NCBI GenBank assembly: GCA_002403995.1
Contig: DHIV01000038.1
Span: 1,149-6,852, forward strand
Length of the DNA stretch: 5,704 bases
Origin: Gallionella sp. UBA4737
GTDB lineage: Bacteria; Pseudomonadota; Gammaproteobacteria; Burkholderiales; Gallionellaceae
Reading direction: 5' to 3'
Positions 4,151 through 5,704 of this stretch are shown one piece after another. Position 1 is the stretch's first letter. Each line of letters opens with the position of its first letter. The notes beneath the pieces were generated by a model. That model saw only the letters and a program-made list of their open reading frames with translations. It was not told the origin of the DNA and searched no databases. Made by a program: the position numbers and the translations under genes.

Positions 4151-5040
4151 TGCGCGCAGATTTTCAGGGCTGGGTCTCGGCCCGGCAATCCCATTTTGAA
4201 GAAGTGCTGAGCGAGTTGTTGCCGCGTGCGGAAGCCGCCCCGCAGCGCTTGCATGAAGCGATGCGCTACGCGGTGCTGGATGGCGGCAAGCGCGTGCGTC
4301 CGCTGCTGGCGTTTGCCGCAGGCGAACTAGCCGGTGCGGATGCGGCGCGGGTGGATATCGCGGCGGCGGCGGTCGAGATGATCCATGCCTATTCGCTGGT
4401 GCATGACGATATGCCGTGCATGGACAACGACGTGTTGCGCCGCGGCAAACCGACTTGCCATGTGCAGTATGACGAGGCGACCGCGCTGCTGGTCGGCGAC
4501 AGTCTGCAAACGCTGGCGTTTCAACTGCTCGCCGAACATCGTTTGAACGACGACGCGCGGCGCCAGCTGGAAATGATCAAGCTGCTGGCGATGGCCTCCG
4601 GTTCGCGCGGCATGGCGGGCGGCCAGGCGATCGACCTCGCCAGCGTCGGCAAGGCGCTCTCGCTCCCGGAACTGGAATTCATGCACATCCACAAGACCGG
4701 CGCGTTGATCCGCGCGGCGGTGTTGCTGGGCGCCCACTGCGGTTCGGTCTCCCCCATCCAACTGGACAAGCTGGATCGGTTCGGCAAGCTGATCGGCCTG
4801 GCGTTCCAGGTGGTGGACGATGTGCTGGACTGCGAGGCGGATACCGCCACGCTGGGCAAAACGGCGGGCAAGGATGCGGATAACGGCAAGCCGACTTATG
4901 TCAGCCTGCTCGGCATTCAAGACGCGCGCGACATGGCGCAACGGTTGCATCGCGAGGCGCTGGAATCACTGGCAGGATTCGGCGATTCCGCACAACGCCT
5001 GCGCGAGTTGGCTGACTTTATTGTGTTACGAAAGTTCTGA
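4150..5040 (+). CDS. ispA: (2E,6E)-farnesyl diphosphate synthase (short-chain prenyltransferase), 296 aa
   Basis: This cytoplasmic enzyme condenses dimethylallyl/geranyl diphosphate with isopentenyl diphosphate to give C15 farnesyl diphosphate, the precursor of quinones, undecaprenyl phosphate and, where made, hopanoids. The all-helical trans-prenyltransferase signatures are all present. GGKRVRP (45-51) is the IPP-binding stretch. The first Asp-rich motif DDMPCMD (86-92) is followed by RRGKPTCH (97-104), the GDSLQ segment is at 116-120, GGQAIDL is at 157-163, and the HKTGALI motif is at 181-187. The second Asp-rich motif is FQVVDDVLD (219-227). The two-residue insertion in the first motif (DD-x4-D) and the length fit bacterial FPP synthases of the IspA type; GPP or GGPP synthase is less likely. 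It overlaps xseB and dxs by one base at each end. No strong Shine-Dalgarno is seen, consistent with coupled translation. Confidence 0.95.
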   Translation: MRADFQGWVSARQSHFEEVLSELLPRAEAAPQRLHEAMRYAVLDGGKRVRPLLAFAAGELAGADAARVDIAAAAVEMIHAYSLVHDDMPCMDNDVLRRGKPTCHVQYDEATALLVGDSLQTLAFQLLAEHRLNDDARRQLEMIKLLAMASGSRGMAGGQAIDLASVGKALSLPELEFMHIHKTGALIRAAVLLGAHCGSVSPIQLDKLDRFGKLIGLAFQVVDDVLDCEADTATLGKTAGKDADNGKPTYVSLLGIQDARDMAQRLHREALESLAGFGDSAQRLRELADFIVLRKF

Positions 5041-5704
5041 TGTATTCACTGCTCAACACCATCAATACCCCCGATGACCTGCGTCATCTTGACCGCGCGC
5101 AGTTGCCGCAATTGGCGAGCGAGTTGCGCGAATTTCTGGTCGAATCGGTGAGCAAGACCGGAGGGCATTTGTCTTCCAACCTGGGCACGGTCGAGCTGAC
5201 CATCGCGCTGCACTACATCTACGACACGCCGGAAGACAAGCTGGTCTGGGATGTCGGCCATCAGACTTACGCTCACAAGATCCTGACCGGACGGCGCGAG
5301 GCGATGAGCAAGCTGCGCATGGCGGGCGGCATCTCCGGTTTCCCCAAGCGCGAAGAAAGTCCGTACGACACTTTCGGCACCGGGCATTCCAGCACCTCGA
5401 TCTCGGCGGCGCTGGGCATGGCGGTGGCGGCGCAACTGCAAGGTTCCGAGCGGCGTGCCGTGGCAGTCATCGGCGACGGCGCGCTGAGCGGCGGCATGGC
5501 CTTCGAGGCGCTGAACAACGCCGGTGCGATGGATGCGAACCTGCTGGTGATCCTCAATGACAACGATATGTCCATCTCGCGCCCGGTCGGCGCGCTGAAC
5601 AATTATCTGGCCAGGCTGATGTCGGGGCGTTTTTATGCGGCGATGCGACGCGGCAGCGAGAAAGTGTTGAAGGGTATGCCGCCGGTGCTGGAATTCGCCA
5701 AGCG
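5040..5704 (+). CDS. dxs: 1-deoxy-D-xylulose-5-phosphate synthase, N-terminal third (partial, runs off window)
   Basis: This thiamine-diphosphate enzyme condenses pyruvate and glyceraldehyde 3-phosphate to DXP. It is the entry step of the MEP isoprenoid pathway and also feeds thiamine and pyridoxal synthesis. About 221 of some 620 residues are present, with an open frame to the end. Visible signatures are GGHLSSNLGTVELT (41-54), WDVGHQTYAHKILTGR (70-85), GGISGFPKREES (96-107) and GTGHSSTSISAALGMA (113-128). The TPP/Mg motif is GDGALSGG (145-152), with NDNDMSIS (173-180) at the Asn end. The catalytic-region histidines H43 and H74 are in place. The start is the ATG at 5040, overlapping the ispA stop as TGATG. 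A weak ACGAAAG precedes it, so reinitiation from ispA translation is likely. Confidence 0.96.
   Translation, partial: MYSLLNTINTPDDLRHLDRAQLPQLASELREFLVESVSKTGGHLSSNLGTVELTIALHYIYDTPEDKLVWDVGHQTYAHKILTGRREAMSKLRMAGGISGFPKREESPYDTFGTGHSSTSISAALGMAVAAQLQGSERRAVAVIGDGALSGGMAFEALNNAGAMDANLLVILNDNDMSISRPVGALNNYLARLMSGRFYAAMRRGSEKVLKGMPPVLEFAK

Noticed and set aside
4327..4950. Minus-strand open frame (207 codons) antisense to ispA
   Set aside because: Composition is Arg/His/Gln-rich with no domain, and it lies wholly inside the clear prenyltransferase gene.
1..5704. tRNA, rRNA, riboswitch or insertion-sequence transposase
   Set aside because: I found no cloverleaf, ribosomal RNA segment, known aptamer core or transposase-like frame on either strand.

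Overview
The window looks like the chromosome of a GC-rich Gram-negative bacterium, most likely a betaproteobacterium. I infer this from the xseB-ispA-dxs order, the style of the proteins and the promoter elements. A Nitrosomonadales/Gallionellaceae-like host is my guess; no marker gene here settles it.

Layout. Positions 1-165 hold no convincing gene. They hold two tandem 48-bp imperfect palindromes (28-75, 76-123) and a 12-bp tandem duplication. Four genes then lie on the minus strand, read from right to left: a CorA-type Mg2+/Co2+ channel (3775-2810), a Rieske non-heme-iron oxygenase alpha subunit (2654-1557), a ten-helix EamA/DMT exporter (1415-528) and a small SpoIIAA-like STAS protein (513-166). 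The last two are only 14 bp apart, and a strong Shine-Dalgarno for the STAS gene sits at the end of the exporter gene. The gap at 1416-1556 is filled by three consecutive hairpins. The third (1474-1515) is another copy of the palindrome family seen at 28-123.

On the plus strand, a divergent promoter region (3776-3907) launches xseB (exonuclease VII small subunit), ispA (farnesyl diphosphate synthase) and dxs (DXP synthase, cut by the window end). Both junctions are TGATG stop/start overlaps, so the three genes are almost certainly one translationally coupled operon. dxs makes the first committed intermediate of the MEP isoprenoid pathway and ispA makes the C15 prenyl diphosphate. xseB is a conserved passenger, as in E. 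coli.

The gene content is mostly ordinary housekeeping. The least explained structure is the small family of imperfect palindromes. Its copies keep the same mismatch and bulge positions while the paired bases change together, and copies in the same orientation bracket the exporter/STAS gene pair. The substrate of the Rieske oxygenase and the role of the STAS protein cannot be read from the sequence.
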